DNA of 64,000 bases from Thioclava arctica (GCF_040892615.1 NZ_JBFRYC010000002.1:500112-564111); one strand, 5' to 3'; numbered from the stretch's first letter, positions 54,415 to 63,811 are shown. Notes: generated from the sequence alone by a model not told the origin. Numbers and translations are program-made.

Positions 54415-55188
54415 TTAGCCCAGTGTCACGTCGAGAAACATCATCAGGATCAACCCAAACAACAGCCCTGTTGTTGCGCGGTTTTGATGTCCGTTGCGAT
54501 GAGTTTCGGGCAGGATCTCGTGACTGATGATATAGAGCATCGCGCCAGCGGCAAAGGTCAGCCCCCATGGCAGCAGGGCCCCCGAGACCGACACTGCGGC
54601 CGCCCCGATCAGCGCCCCGATTGGCTCTACCGCGCCAGTTAGCGCCGTGACAACGAAGGCGCGTGTGCGCGAATAGCCCTGACCGATCAGCGCGACGGCA
54701 ACTGCCAACCCTTCGGGAATGTCTTGCAGCGAAATCCCGGTCATCACCGATAGACCAGTGTCAGTGCCCGCCCCAAAAGCCACGCCAATCGACAGACCTT
54801 CGGGGAAATTATGAATGGTGATGGCGATCACAAACAGCCAGATCCGCGCCAATCGGGCCGCATCGGCATGTCCTTCGGGGCCGGTGATGAAATGTTCATG
54901 GGGCAGGCTGGCATTGAGCCAGGCGACAAAACCCGCCCCCAGCGCAATCCCGACACCCGCGACACTTGCCGCAATCCAAAGCGAGTTGAACATCTCTTCG
55001 GCGACGTCAATTCCGGGCAGGATCAACGAGAAATAGGCAGCTGAAAGCATCACACCCGCGGCAAAGCCCAGCATCGTATCCGCCGTGCGTTGGCTCATTG
55101 AGCGCCCCAAAAGCGCCGGGACCGCCCCCAATGCCGTGGCAACAGCCGCCACCGTACCACCCAACAACCCCAGCCAAATCTCGTTCAC
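54415..55188 (-). CDS. ZIP family divalent metal transporter
   Basis: A 257-residue inner-membrane permease (ZupT-like) for zinc or other divalent metals. About eight helices are visible, with the metal-site motifs HNFPEGLSIGVAFG in TM4 and QDIPEGLAVAVAL in TM5. A His-containing loop (PHEHFITGPEGHADA) lies near residue 95. It converges on the ALDH remnant and is divergent from lldD, with 129 bp between starts. Confidence 0.9.
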   Translation of the reverse strand: MNEIWLGLLGGTVAAVATALGAVPALLGRSMSQRTADTMLGFAAGVMLSAAYFSLILPGIDVAEEMFNSLWIAASVAGVGIALGAGFVAWLNASLPHEHFITGPEGHADAARLARIWLFVIAITIHNFPEGLSIGVAFGAGTDTGLSVMTGISLQDIPEGLAVAVALIGQGYSRTRAFVVTALTGAVEPIGALIGAAAVSVSGALLPWGLTFAAGAMLYIISHEILPETHRNGHQNRATTGLLFGLILMMFLDVTLG

Positions 55189-55317
55189 GCCCTGCTCCCA
55201 AAATTGTGTTCACCCCTGCACAAAGCCTGCAAGCGGTGGCAAATGCAAGAGAGCAAGGCGATTGCGAAGCTTGCGTATCATTGGTAAATAAAATTGACCG
55301 GACCGGGGGAGGATACC

Positions 55318-56481
55318 ATGACCGTCATCACCTGCATCGACGATCTCAAGCGGCTGCACAAACGCCGCACGCCCAAGATGTTTTACGATTACGCCGAAAG
55401 CGGGTCGTACACGGAACAGACCTTCCGCGAGAACACGACCGATTTCGCGCAGATCCGGCTTAATCAGAAGGTCGCGGTGGATATGACCGGGCGCTCGACC
55501 CAAGGGTCTCTGCTGGGCAAGAGCCACGCAATGCCTCTGGCCCTCGCACCGGTCGGCTTGACGGGGATGCAGCGTGCGGACGGCGAGATCAAGGCAGCGA
55601 AAGCGGCCGAGAAATTCGGTGTGCCCTTTACGCTGTCGACGATGTCGATCTGCTCGATCGAGGATGTGGCCGAAAACACCAACGCGCCGTTCTGGTTCCA
55701 GATCTACACGCTTACCGATGACGACTATAACCGCAAAGTGCTGGAGCGCGCGCGGGCCGCTGGCTGTTCGGCGCTGGTGATCACGGTCGATCTGCAACTG
55801 CTGGGGCAGCGCCACAAGGACCTCAAGAACGGGCTGACCGCGCCGCCGAAACTCACGCTGCCGGTGATGCTGGATCTGGCGACGAAATGGCGCTGGGGCC
55901 TTGAGATGCTGGGCACCAAGCGGCGCTTTTTTGGCAATATCGTCGGCCATGTCGAAAGCGCGGCGGATCCGTCCTCGCTGGCCTCATGGACGGCTGAAAA
56001 GTTCGATCAGGCGTTGAACTGGGACCGCATCAAGCGGCTGATGGATATGTGGGGCGGCAAGGTGATCCTGAAGGGCATTCTTAGCCCCGAAGATGCTGAA
56101 CTGGCTGCAGCCACCGGCGCAGATGCGATCATCGTCTCCAATCATGGCGGGCGGCAATTGGATGGCGCGCTCAGCTCGATCCGCGTTTTGCCCTCGATTG
56201 TTTCGGCGGTGGGCGACAAGACCGAAGTTTGGCTCGATAGCGGCATTCGCAGCGGTCAGGACGTGCTCAAGGCGCTGGCTTTGGGCGCCAAGGGCGTGAT
56301 GATCGGGCGGGCCTATATCCACGGGCTTGGCGCGATGGGCGAGCCGGGCGTAACGCGCGCACTTGAGGTGATTCAGAAAGAGTTGGACATCTCGATGGCG
56401 CTAACCGGAGAGAAGCGGATCGAGGATTTGGGCCGTCACAACCTGCTGATTCCGAACGGTTTTTTTGACACCTACAACTAA
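55318..56481 (+). CDS. lldD: FMN-dependent L-lactate dehydrogenase (alpha-hydroxy-acid oxidase family)
   Basis: A 387-residue FMN enzyme oxidising L-lactate to pyruvate at the membrane. Evidence includes PKMFYDYAESGSYTEQTFREN near residue 20, LALAPVGLTGMQ, the catalytic His region AIIVSNHGGRQLDGA near 275 and DSGIRSGQDVLKALALGAKG near 310. The ATG at 55318 follows GGGGAGG. Its end overlaps the convergent MFS gene by 4 bp. Confidence 0.9.
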   Translation: MTVITCIDDLKRLHKRRTPKMFYDYAESGSYTEQTFRENTTDFAQIRLNQKVAVDMTGRSTQGSLLGKSHAMPLALAPVGLTGMQRADGEIKAAKAAEKFGVPFTLSTMSICSIEDVAENTNAPFWFQIYTLTDDDYNRKVLERARAAGCSALVITVDLQLLGQRHKDLKNGLTAPPKLTLPVMLDLATKWRWGLEMLGTKRRFFGNIVGHVESAADPSSLASWTAEKFDQALNWDRIKRLMDMWGGKVILKGILSPEDAELAAATGADAIIVSNHGGRQLDGALSSIRVLPSIVSAVGDKTEVWLDSGIRSGQDVLKALALGAKGVMIGRAYIHGLGAMGEPGVTRALEVIQKELDISMALTGEKRIEDLGRHNLLIPNGFFDTYN

Positions 56482-57617
56482 GGTGTGCGCATCAGCCGTG
56501 CAAGGGCGGGCAAGATCGCCGCAAGCATCAGCGCAATGGCTGCAAAGGCCCAGCGCAGCCCTACCCCTTGCGCGATCAGGCCCATCACGACTGGCCCGAT
56601 AAAAAAGCCGGCAAAGCCAATCAGCCATGCGCGCGACAGTGCCAACACGCGCATGTCGCGCGCAACCTTTTGCCCCAGCAACGAGTTGGCCGAGGGCACG
56701 ACAACCGCCGCCCCGATCCCGATCAACGCGATCCCGGCCACGGCAATCCCCTGCACCGGTGCAAGCGCGGTCACCCCCGCCCCGAGCGCCGCGATCACCG
56801 CCGAAAGCGCGACCAGACGCGCCTCGCCCAGCCGGGCGGCCACCACCTGCCCTGAGACCCGTCCCAGCCCCATCGTCAGCCCCAGCATCATAGGCCCGAA
56901 TGCCCCTGTCCCCGTCGCGGCATGAAAATTGCGCTCAAGATGCAGGGCAGACCAGCTTTCAGTGCCATTCTCAGCCACAAACGCAAAGAACAAGATTGCC
57001 CCCGCGGGGACCACGACGCGCCACGGCAGGCTGAGCGGGATCGTCTTATCCGTTATCGGGCGCACGGACGCGGCACGCTCTCGCGTGGCAAATGCCGCGA
57101 TCATCACTGCGATGCCGATGACGGCCATGATCGCGCCGGGTTCCGCCCCGAACCGACGCGCCAGCCCCGCCAGCCCCGCCGCCAAGGCAAAGCCGAACGA
57201 AAACAACGCGTGGTTCCAGTTCATCAACGGCAGACCCGTTTCGGCTTCGCGATGCGAAATTTCGACATTGCTTGCTATATCAAGGCCAGCCATCGACCAG
57301 CCAAGCCACACCAACACCAGCCCTAGTTCAAGCGGCGAGCCGATGATCCAGGCAACCAGCCCGACGCAGCCAAGTTGCGCAGCCAACACCGGCATGCTGC
57401 GCGCACCCAGCCGCCTCTGCACCCACGGCCCCGCCGCCATTGCGCTCATCCCGCCGACCGCAGATAGCACCAGCAGCGTCCCGAGCACGGCATCCGAGAC
57501 GCCCGCGCGCGCCTGCCAATCAGGCATGAGGGCCGCAAATCCGCCCCAGAAGAAGCCAAGCGCACCTAACCCGAACCCGGTGGCGCGGCTTTCCCTGATA
57601 ACCCTCTGCAACGCCAT
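56478..57617 (-). CDS. MFS transporter
   Basis: A 379-residue permease with about twelve helices. An MFS loop-like segment QRRLGARSMPVLAAQ follows helix 2, and MNWNHALFSFGFALAAGLAG lies mid-chain. It resembles FucP/YbjJ-like transporters of sugars or other small molecules, but the substrate is unknown. Convergent with lldD, divergent from rplY. Confidence 0.85.
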   Translation of the reverse strand: MALQRVIRESRATGFGLGALGFFWGGFAALMPDWQARAGVSDAVLGTLLVLSAVGGMSAMAAGPWVQRRLGARSMPVLAAQLGCVGLVAWIIGSPLELGLVLVWLGWSMAGLDIASNVEISHREAETGLPLMNWNHALFSFGFALAAGLAGLARRFGAEPGAIMAVIGIAVMIAAFATRERAASVRPITDKTIPLSLPWRVVVPAGAILFFAFVAENGTESWSALHLERNFHAATGTGAFGPMMLGLTMGLGRVSGQVVAARLGEARLVALSAVIAALGAGVTALAPVQGIAVAGIALIGIGAAVVVPSANSLLGQKVARDMRVLALSRAWLIGFAGFFIGPVVMGLIAQGVGLRWAFAAIALMLAAILPALARLMRTP

Positions 57618-57792
57618 ATCGCGCCCCTTTTCGTCCCTCGCAAGCCAGCGCTATCACCGCGATTGCGTCGCGCCAAGCACCTGCGCGCCACGATTATCCT
57701 TGCCTTTTGGCCCCAGCCCCAGTATCCGCGCGGTTTCATGGGCCCGACACCCTTGGAGGCAGCCCATCACTTTGACAAATTGGAGACCAGCA

Positions 57793-58419
57793 ATGGCAAA
57801 AGAGATCGAAACTCTCGACGCCGTGGCGCGCACGGGGACAGGCAAGGGGGCCGCCCGTAAAGCTCGCCGCGAGGGCTTTGTGCCCGGTATCGTTTATGGG
57901 GATGGCAGCGACCCGGTCGCGATCAATCTCGATTACAACAAACTGCTGACCCGTCTGCGCCGGGGCCGTTTCATGTCCACCCTCTTCAATCTGAAGATGG
58001 AAGGCCAGGAAGACGTCCGCGTGATCTGCCGCGGTGTGCAAAAAGATGTGGTCAAGGATCTGCCGACCCATATCGACTTCATGCGCACCCACCGCAACTC
58101 GCGCATCTCGCTGTTCGTGCATGTCGAGTTCATCAACCACGAGAAATCCCCGGGCCTCAAGCGCGGCGGCACCCTTGTGGCCGTGCGTCCCGAAGTCGAA
58201 CTGAACGTTCTGGCTGGTGACATCCCCGATCAGATCGTTGTTGACCTGTCGGGCACCGAAATCGGCGACACCATTCACATCTCGAACGTGGAGCTGCCCA
58301 AAGGCGCCAAAGCCACGATCGACCGTGACTTCGTGATTGCCAACGTCGCACAGCCCAAAGGCTTCGGCGGCGGCTCGAGCGATGACACCGAAGAAGAGAC
58401 CGAAGCCGCAGAAGAGTAA
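57793..58419 (+). CDS. rplY: 50S ribosomal protein L25 (CTC form)
   Basis: A 208-residue long-form L25 that binds 5S rRNA. The L25 domain is at residues 1-95 (GTGKGAARKARREGFVPGIVYG) and the C-terminal TL5/CTC domain follows (FVHVEFINHEKSPGLKRGGT, VELNVLAGDIPDQIVVDLSG). It ends in an acidic tail (DDTEEETEAAEE). ATG at 57793 follows TTGGAGACCAG. It is followed by a terminator. Confidence 0.95.
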   Translation: MAKEIETLDAVARTGTGKGAARKARREGFVPGIVYGDGSDPVAINLDYNKLLTRLRRGRFMSTLFNLKMEGQEDVRVICRGVQKDVVKDLPTHIDFMRTHRNSRISLFVHVEFINHEKSPGLKRGGTLVAVRPEVELNVLAGDIPDQIVVDLSGTEIGDTIHISNVELPKGAKATIDRDFVIANVAQPKGFGGGSSDDTEEETEAAEE

Positions 58420-58445
58420 TCTTCTCTCTTCCGGCGAAACTCCTG

Positions 58446-58478
58446 AAACGCGGGGCCTGTCAGGGCTTCGCGTTTTTT
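58446..58478 (+). terminator. intrinsic terminator of rplY
   Basis: AAACGCG/CGCGTTT arms (58446-58452/58469-58475) with an inner GCCT/AGGGC pairing and a run of six T, 27 bp after the rplY stop. Confidence 0.75.
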
Positions 58479-58479
58479 C

Positions 58480-58961
58480 ATGTCTCGGCCTGCCTTCCGC
58501 CGCCGTTAAGCGCCTCATAAACAAGTAGGCATTTCGCCATAGAACAATACAAAACTCGGCGGACAAAAAGAGAAAAAACTACCATGTACCGAGCAAAATG
58601 GCACAGTTAACGACTTTGGAGTTATTGACCCATTTCGCGTTTCAGAGCCGCGAAATCTTCCACCTTGGACAAAATCGCATTCCGCAACGCTTGCGCAGAG
58701 CAGTTCAACCGAACACGGGGCGCACGCGCCCCACGCGATGGGCAACGCCTGACACGTCACCACCCCCAACCGAACTTGTATCGCATTCTGGCACAGACCG
58801 AGCTTCGCTTACATAACAACGCCACCCGCCAAAAACATACCGCCATTTCCGCGCGAGATGCCAAGCGCCGCAGCGTCCCGAACAACATGCTTCTACCGTA
58901 AGCGCGCCCTCCCGCGCCCCCATCCTGAAGATCAAGGCCCACCCAAGAAGAACGCCCCCTT
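58480..58961. other. intergenic region without a convincing gene
   Basis: Between the rplY terminator and the palindrome near pth there is no ORF with a good start, ribosome-binding site and coding composition. The first 150 bp are A-rich compared with the surroundings. A 72-codon frame from 58598 (MAQLTTLELLTHFAFQSREI) looks partly coding but lacks a Shine-Dalgarno and degrades after residue 35. Confidence 0.5.
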
Positions 58962-59027
58962 TCCTCTTCCCCTTGGTTGAAATATCCCGGGGGTGAGGGC
59001 AAAGCCCGAGGGGGCAGCGCCCCCAAG
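58962..59027 (-). repeat. extragenic GC palindrome, copy B (Rhodobacteraceae type)
   Basis: In reverse orientation to copy A. It has GGGGGC/GCCCCC arms (59010-59015/59019-59024), a second small hairpin GGGC/GCCC (58997-59007) and the shared signature CCCCCGGGATATTT on the minus strand with an AAGGGGAAGAGGA tail. It lies 26 bp before pth. Confidence 0.7.
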
Positions 59028-59053
59028 GCAGCCAAAAGCATCAGGAGCAGGCG

Positions 59054-59764
59054 ATGCATCTCTGGGTAGGACTGGGCAATCCGGGCGCGAAATATGCGGG
59101 CAACCGCCATAATATCGGGTTCATGGCACTGGACCGGATTGCCGCCGATCATGGCTTTGGTCCTTGGCGGTCGAAATTTCAGGGACAGGTCAGCGAGGGG
59201 CGCTTTGGCGCGCAGCGCGTGGTGCTGCTCAAGCCCGAAACCTTCATGAATCTCTCGGGCCAATCGGTGCGCGCGGCGGCCGATTTCTACAAATGCACGA
59301 CCGACGAGATCACGGTCTTTCACGACGAACTGGATCTGGCGCTCGGCAAATGTCGGCTCAAGCAGGGCGGCGGGCATGCGGGACATAATGGGCTGCGCTC
59401 AATCCATCAGCATTTCGGACCGGATTACGCGCGCGTGCGCCTTGGCATCGAGCATCCCGGCCATAAAGATCGTGTCGTCGCCCATGTGCTGGGCGATTTC
59501 GCCAAAGCCGAAGGCGACACGCTAGACGACGTGTTGCGCGGGGTGTCTGATGGCGCGCCGGCGCTGGCTGCCGGGGATGGGGCGAAATTTCTAAACGCGG
59601 TGGCCCTGCGCGTCGCCCCGGCACGCGCCTCGACCGGCACCGCCCCACCCGCCAAACAAACCGTAAGCAAATCCGTCACGCCCGAGCCGCAAGCGCCCAA
59701 CAAAAAAGAGGCCACGCCCGCGCGCAGCCCCTTTGATCGCCTCAAGGATCACTTCAAAAAGTAA
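59054..59764 (+). CDS. pth: peptidyl-tRNA hydrolase
   Basis: A 236-residue esterase freeing tRNA from dropped-off peptidyl-tRNA. The core is LWVGLGNPGAKYAGNRHNIG with the catalytic His, then KPETFMNLSG, VFHDELDLALGKCRLKQGGG and GHNGLRSIHQHFG. After residue 190 a Pro/Ala/Lys-rich tail not needed for catalysis extends to RSPFDRLKDHFKK. The start follows CAGGAGCAGGCG. It often follows rplY, as here. Confidence 0.95.
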   Translation: MHLWVGLGNPGAKYAGNRHNIGFMALDRIAADHGFGPWRSKFQGQVSEGRFGAQRVVLLKPETFMNLSGQSVRAAADFYKCTTDEITVFHDELDLALGKCRLKQGGGHAGHNGLRSIHQHFGPDYARVRLGIEHPGHKDRVVAHVLGDFAKAEGDTLDDVLRGVSDGAPALAAGDGAKFLNAVALRVAPARASTGTAPPAKQTVSKSVTPEPQAPNKKEATPARSPFDRLKDHFKK

Positions 59765-60199
59765 TCACCAATTGCCAGAGTTCTCCATGCTCGCCCAAGG
59801 CTCTTGCACTGGCAGCGACTCCCCCATTTGCAACAGCTCGACCGAGATATTGTCGGGCGAGCGCACAAACGCCATGTGACCGTCGCGCGGCGGGCGGTTG
59901 ATCGTCACGCCATTGTCCATCAGATGCTGGCACATCTCGTAGATATTCTCGACGCGATAGGCGAGATGGCCGAAATGGCGACTATCCGAGGGCAGCCCGC
60001 TATCGCCATCCCAATTCCAGGTCAGCTCGACATCCGCGCGCCCGTCTTCCTGGCCCGGCGGGCACAGATAAACCAACGTGAAACGGCCCTTCTCGCTCTC
60101 CATGCGTTTGCGCTCTTTGAGCCCAAGCAACTCATAAAACGCGATTGATTTCTCAAGATCAAGCACGCGTACCATCGTGTGCAGATATTCGATTTTCAT
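59765..60199 (-). CDS. gloA: lactoylglutathione lyase (glyoxalase I family)
   Basis: A 144-residue VOC-superfamily metalloenzyme that isomerises the glutathione hemithioacetal of methylglyoxal. Metal ligands are visible as His in EYLHTMVRVLD, Glu in ADVELTWNW, His in FGHLAYRVENIYE and Glu in DNISVELLQMG. Start is MKIEYLHTMVRV with AGGAGACACAG before it. Converges on pth with no gap. Confidence 0.93.
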   Translation of the reverse strand: MKIEYLHTMVRVLDLEKSIAFYELLGLKERKRMESEKGRFTLVYLCPPGQEDGRADVELTWNWDGDSGLPSDSRHFGHLAYRVENIYEMCQHLMDNGVTINRPPRDGHMAFVRSPDNISVELLQMGESLPVQEPWASMENSGNW

Positions 60200-60258
60200 C
60201 TGTGTCTCCTGTCTGAACGCCCTGATCAGTTAGCGCGCCAAGTGAGGCTTGCAAGCGA

Positions 60259-61656
60259 TCAGAAGGTGGATCTCAACCTGAGAGAAACCCCGAAATCGGT
60301 GCTGTCATACAAAGTCGAGTTCGACCGATTGCGCGTATAGGTAAGGCCAACCTCGGGGGCAAACCCCATATAAGACTGCTCTGACAAAACCGCGCTAAGG
60401 CCTATTGTCGTTCGATGATCGTGGCGGTCAAAGGTATCAAAGGGCATGACGCCATATTTGCGCGCCTCATAGCCAGCACTGAGGGACAACTCGGTTCCCA
60501 GTATCGGCTTGGAAAATTCGAACCCCAAAGAGACCCCGACCCGATCGTGATCAATCATCACAGCGTCGGAATTGACCTGTCCCGCCACAACGCCAAGCGA
60601 CCAAATTCCGGCGGCTATTCTCTGGCGATAGTCAAGCGAGACCGAACCAAGCTCGGCCGAGTTCGCGGCGCTATCGAGGCGCCACTGGGTCTCGATACTC
60701 GCACCAATCCGAAGCGATCGCGCGCCCTCAAAATCGAACCGTCTTCCGCCATTGAATTGCAGATAATTCGAGAGCGCCGCGCCGCCATATTCATTGTGCC
60801 CCGCAGTTGCGCGCAAATCCCATTCGCCCGGAGACGCGGTGCTCTTCCAACGATTGCTCAAATAGGCTTCAAGCGCCCAAAACGCATAATCCGAACCGCG
60901 CGCAGTCGGGGCTTTGCTAAGGGCATCTTCTGACAGGCGATAGGTTCGCCCACCAAGGTTAAACCCAAGCCGCGTCAGGTGGCCTTTTGTTTCTGCAATC
61001 GTGCGCTCGACATTGACTGACGCATGGAATTCGGTGCCCGAGAGGCGCTGCGCATCCCCCGAAAGCGCAAACGGAAACCCATAAATCCAGATGGTATCGG
61101 CATTCGATCCGCCATTCACATTCGATGACGGCGACACACCAATATCGAAATTCACGCTCCAAGGATTGCGCGCGCGCACATAGCGAAAATCACGGATCGC
61201 CACGGCTTTGGATTGAGGGGTTTGAGCGACTTGTGCCGCACGGCGCAGCCAGAATTGCGCCCGTGTGCGCGCGCCGCGAGACGACAGCGCCTGCGCGATC
61301 GTGCGCGCTGCTGAACTTTTCTGCTCACCATTTGCGGCCAAATCCCATGCACGGCGCGCCGCTGCCTCGGCCTGATCGAACCGCGCCAAATCGCGCGCCG
61401 CGTAAGACAACAAAAGCTGTGCGCCGAAATCGTCGGGATGGGCCGCAACCAGTGCCTCAGCCAGCGGCAGCGCGTTTTGGGGGCGTCCTGCCATCAGTTC
61501 GCGCGATGCAAGAGCGTGCATTTGCTTGGCATTCAACGTGACATCACGCGACGACGCGATCTGGCCAAATCCCAAACTCAGCATCATTGCCAAAGCAAAA
61601 GACAGGGCGACATTGCGCCGCCCCGCCCCGGTCGCACCAAGACCGATCACACGCAT
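60259..61656 (-). CDS. Slam-type outer-membrane surface lipoprotein assembly modifier
   Basis: A 465-residue exported protein. A signal-like N terminus (NVALSFALAMMLSLGFGQIA) precedes a TPR-type helical region at about residues 40-160 (AEALVAAHPDDFGAQLLLSY). A predicted outer-membrane beta-barrel follows from about 170 (WSVNFDIGVSPSSNVNGGSN) and ends in Phe (SLRLRSTF). This architecture is that of DUF560/Slam proteins, which move lipoproteins across the outer membrane (type XI secretion). It starts 4 bp after a lipoprotein gene whose product looks like a Slam client. Confidence 0.8.
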   Translation of the reverse strand: MRVIGLGATGAGRRNVALSFALAMMLSLGFGQIASSRDVTLNAKQMHALASRELMAGRPQNALPLAEALVAAHPDDFGAQLLLSYAARDLARFDQAEAAARRAWDLAANGEQKSSAARTIAQALSSRGARTRAQFWLRRAAQVAQTPQSKAVAIRDFRYVRARNPWSVNFDIGVSPSSNVNGGSNADTIWIYGFPFALSGDAQRLSGTEFHASVNVERTIAETKGHLTRLGFNLGGRTYRLSEDALSKAPTARGSDYAFWALEAYLSNRWKSTASPGEWDLRATAGHNEYGGAALSNYLQFNGGRRFDFEGARSLRIGASIETQWRLDSAANSAELGSVSLDYRQRIAAGIWSLGVVAGQVNSDAVMIDHDRVGVSLGFEFSKPILGTELSLSAGYEARKYGVMPFDTFDRHDHRTTIGLSAVLSEQSYMGFAPEVGLTYTRNRSNSTLYDSTDFGVSLRLRSTF

Positions 61657-61660
61657 CACA

Positions 61661-62689
61661 TCAGTTCCGGTAAAGCAGGAAGCCGCCCGTTTCGCGCTGT
61701 GTCACGGTATTGCCGGTACCCGGCTTTTTACTTGTGACGACGATGACGCCAACAACTTCATCATTGCCCGTGGTGCTGTCACCGGCAAGCACACCATAAT
61801 ACTGACCCGATTCATGCGTTGTAACTGCGCCACTCGTCCCATCCACAACGGTGCTGCTAAGCGTTCCGGCAATCTCGCCCTGCGCGTTATTCGTCCCGGG
61901 GCCAACATTGAACACGAGCGAGGGCAACTCCGTATAGGTCGCACCGTTCAGATCAGAGTTAAGAGCAGTCAGGTAGGCACCCGTCACATTCGCGCCAGAC
62001 ATATCGTAATACTGGCGGTTGCTGACGGTAGCAGCAACACCGTCACCCGCATTAAAATCTTTAAAGTCGATTTGCATCGCCATATCGCCGGAAGAGTAAT
62101 TAATGCCAGTATCGCCATTATAGTCGACGAGACCGGCATACTGCCCCTTATAATTGGCTTGTCCAGTTGTCGGCAGGGTAACCGAACCGTTGCGTTGATA
62201 GACGAAGCCGCCAAAGCCATAATCACGGTAGCTGCCAGTGCGCACGATCGCGAACTGGGTGTTTCCGCTGGTGGATTTCCCATAAATAGCGCGGTGCAAG
62301 AACTGTGGGATCGGGGTGCCAGTCACGCTATCGGGCGTGCTTGCCGGGCCTTCATAGACTTGGAAAGGTCCGGCCGCAGGCGGATTGCCACCAATATTGG
62401 GCATTGCCGCCGAGCGCGTGTAAGTATTGTCCCCGTCAAAGGCGAGGTTATCGACGCTGAACGTGTCGGTCGCGCTATCATATGAGATCGACTTGGCGTA
62501 GCCACTGCCCGCGCCATCAGCTGCCTCGTAATGGGTGATCGAGCCATCGCCCGCAGTATCGCCCGGCAAGTCTACCAAGGCGTCGCCTGCGGTTGCGCCA
62601 CCCGAGCTATCGGCTGGCTTCACTATCGCTGAACCACTGCAAGCACTAATCGAAAGCACTACCGCGAGCGGCAAAACAAGCTTAAACAT
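61661..62689 (-). CDS. surface lipoprotein, TbpB-like beta-barrel; probable Slam client
   Basis: A 342-residue lipoprotein with lipobox LSISAC at residues 12-17. A Gly/Ser/Asp-rich linker (residues 20-55) is followed by a beta-rich domain with RTGSYRDYGFGGFVYQRNGS and AGLVDYNGDTGINYSSGDMA. The C-terminal ESGQYYGVLAGDSTTGNDEV ... GGFLLYRN resembles the TbpB/FHbp barrel pattern of Slam substrates. Its codon use is AT-richer than the neighbours. Ligand unknown; transferrin-like binding is not implied by fold alone. It is immediately upstream of the Slam gene. Confidence 0.75.
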   Translation of the reverse strand: MFKLVLPLAVVLSISACSGSAIVKPADSSGGATAGDALVDLPGDTAGDGSITHYEAADGAGSGYAKSISYDSATDTFSVDNLAFDGDNTYTRSAAMPNIGGNPPAAGPFQVYEGPASTPDSVTGTPIPQFLHRAIYGKSTSGNTQFAIVRTGSYRDYGFGGFVYQRNGSVTLPTTGQANYKGQYAGLVDYNGDTGINYSSGDMAMQIDFKDFNAGDGVAATVSNRQYYDMSGANVTGAYLTALNSDLNGATYTELPSLVFNVGPGTNNAQGEIAGTLSSTVVDGTSGAVTTHESGQYYGVLAGDSTTGNDEVVGVIVVTSKKPGTGNTVTQRETGGFLLYRN

Positions 62690-62893
62690 TAATTTTCTTT
62701 CTATAATCCTGCCTCACCCTGCAGGCCGACGAAGCTGAGATTAAAAGTCAATTCTGGCACACGGCAATGAGAGCAGCGCGTTACTGATCGTGCCCGATCT
62801 GCGACACATCTCTTGCGTACCACTTCATCTCGCGGTTCCCGCAGGACGACTTCGCAGATATAGTCGGTGCGATTCGACATGGAGGACAGACAG

Positions 62894-63808
62894 ATGGCGC
62901 TTACCCCCGAACAAACGGCCGAGATCGAGGCGCAACGCGCCAACACCGCGCAAACCCTGCGGGCGGTCTCGCCGGGGATGGAGGGGCGGCTTTACACGGC
63001 CCATCCGGTGCTGGATCACGGGCTGATCCGGGTCATCGACTATATGGGCGATGACGAGGCGATCTGTCAGGCGGCGCGCGTGTCATATGGGCGCGGCACC
63101 AAGGCGGTCAGCGATGATCGCGGGCTGATCCGCTACCTGATGCGGCACTGGCACTCGACCCCGTTCGAGATGTGCGAAGTCAAGTTTCACGTCAAACTGC
63201 CGGTCTTTGTCGCGCGCCAGTGGATCCGTCACCGCACCGCGAACGTCAACGAATACTCCGCGCGCTACTCGATTTTGGATCGCGAGTTCTACATCCCCTC
63301 GCCTGACCAACTGGCCGCGCAGTCCAAGCAGAACAATCAGGGCCGCGGCGAGGTGCTGGAAGGGGCCGAGGCCGCCCGCGTGCTTGATCTTCTGCGCGAG
63401 GACGCGATGCGCAGCTATGACCATTACGAAGACATGCTGACGCCCGACGCCGATACCGGCAAGCTGGGCCTCGCACGTGAGTTGGCGCGGATGAACCTGC
63501 CCGCCAATATCTATACGCAATGGTATTGGAAGATCGACCTGCACAACCTGTTCCACTTCCTGCGCCTGCGCGCCGACAGCCACGCCCAATACGAGATCCG
63601 GGTTTACGCCGAGGTGATGTGCGACATCGTCAAGGATTGGGTGCCGAGCGCCTATGAAGCGTTTGAGGACTACCGTCTGGGCGGGGTGAATTTGAGCGGC
63701 AAAGCCGTTGAGGTTCTGAAACGCCGTCTGGCGGGGGAAGATGTGACGCAGGAGAGCTCTGGGATGAGCAAGGGAGAATGGCGGGAGTTTTGCGGGGTTT
63801 GGGGGTGA
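62894..63808 (+). CDS. thyX: FAD-dependent thymidylate synthase
   Basis: A 304-residue flavoenzyme making dTMP without DHFR-generated dihydrofolate. The ThyX motif RHRTANVNEYSARYS (RHRX7S) is near residue 112; HWHSTPFEMCEVKFHVKLP and LHNLFHFLRLRADSHAQYEI complete the active site. ATG at 62894 follows GGAGGACAGACAG; the frame from 62867 lacks such a signal. Downstream, an IS element interrupts the next frame. Confidence 0.96.
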   Translation: MALTPEQTAEIEAQRANTAQTLRAVSPGMEGRLYTAHPVLDHGLIRVIDYMGDDEAICQAARVSYGRGTKAVSDDRGLIRYLMRHWHSTPFEMCEVKFHVKLPVFVARQWIRHRTANVNEYSARYSILDREFYIPSPDQLAAQSKQNNQGRGEVLEGAEAARVLDLLREDAMRSYDHYEDMLTPDADTGKLGLARELARMNLPANIYTQWYWKIDLHNLFHFLRLRADSHAQYEIRVYAEVMCDIVKDWVPSAYEAFEDYRLGGVNLSGKAVEVLKRRLAGEDVTQESSGMSKGEWREFCGVWG

Positions 63809-63811
63809 GCG

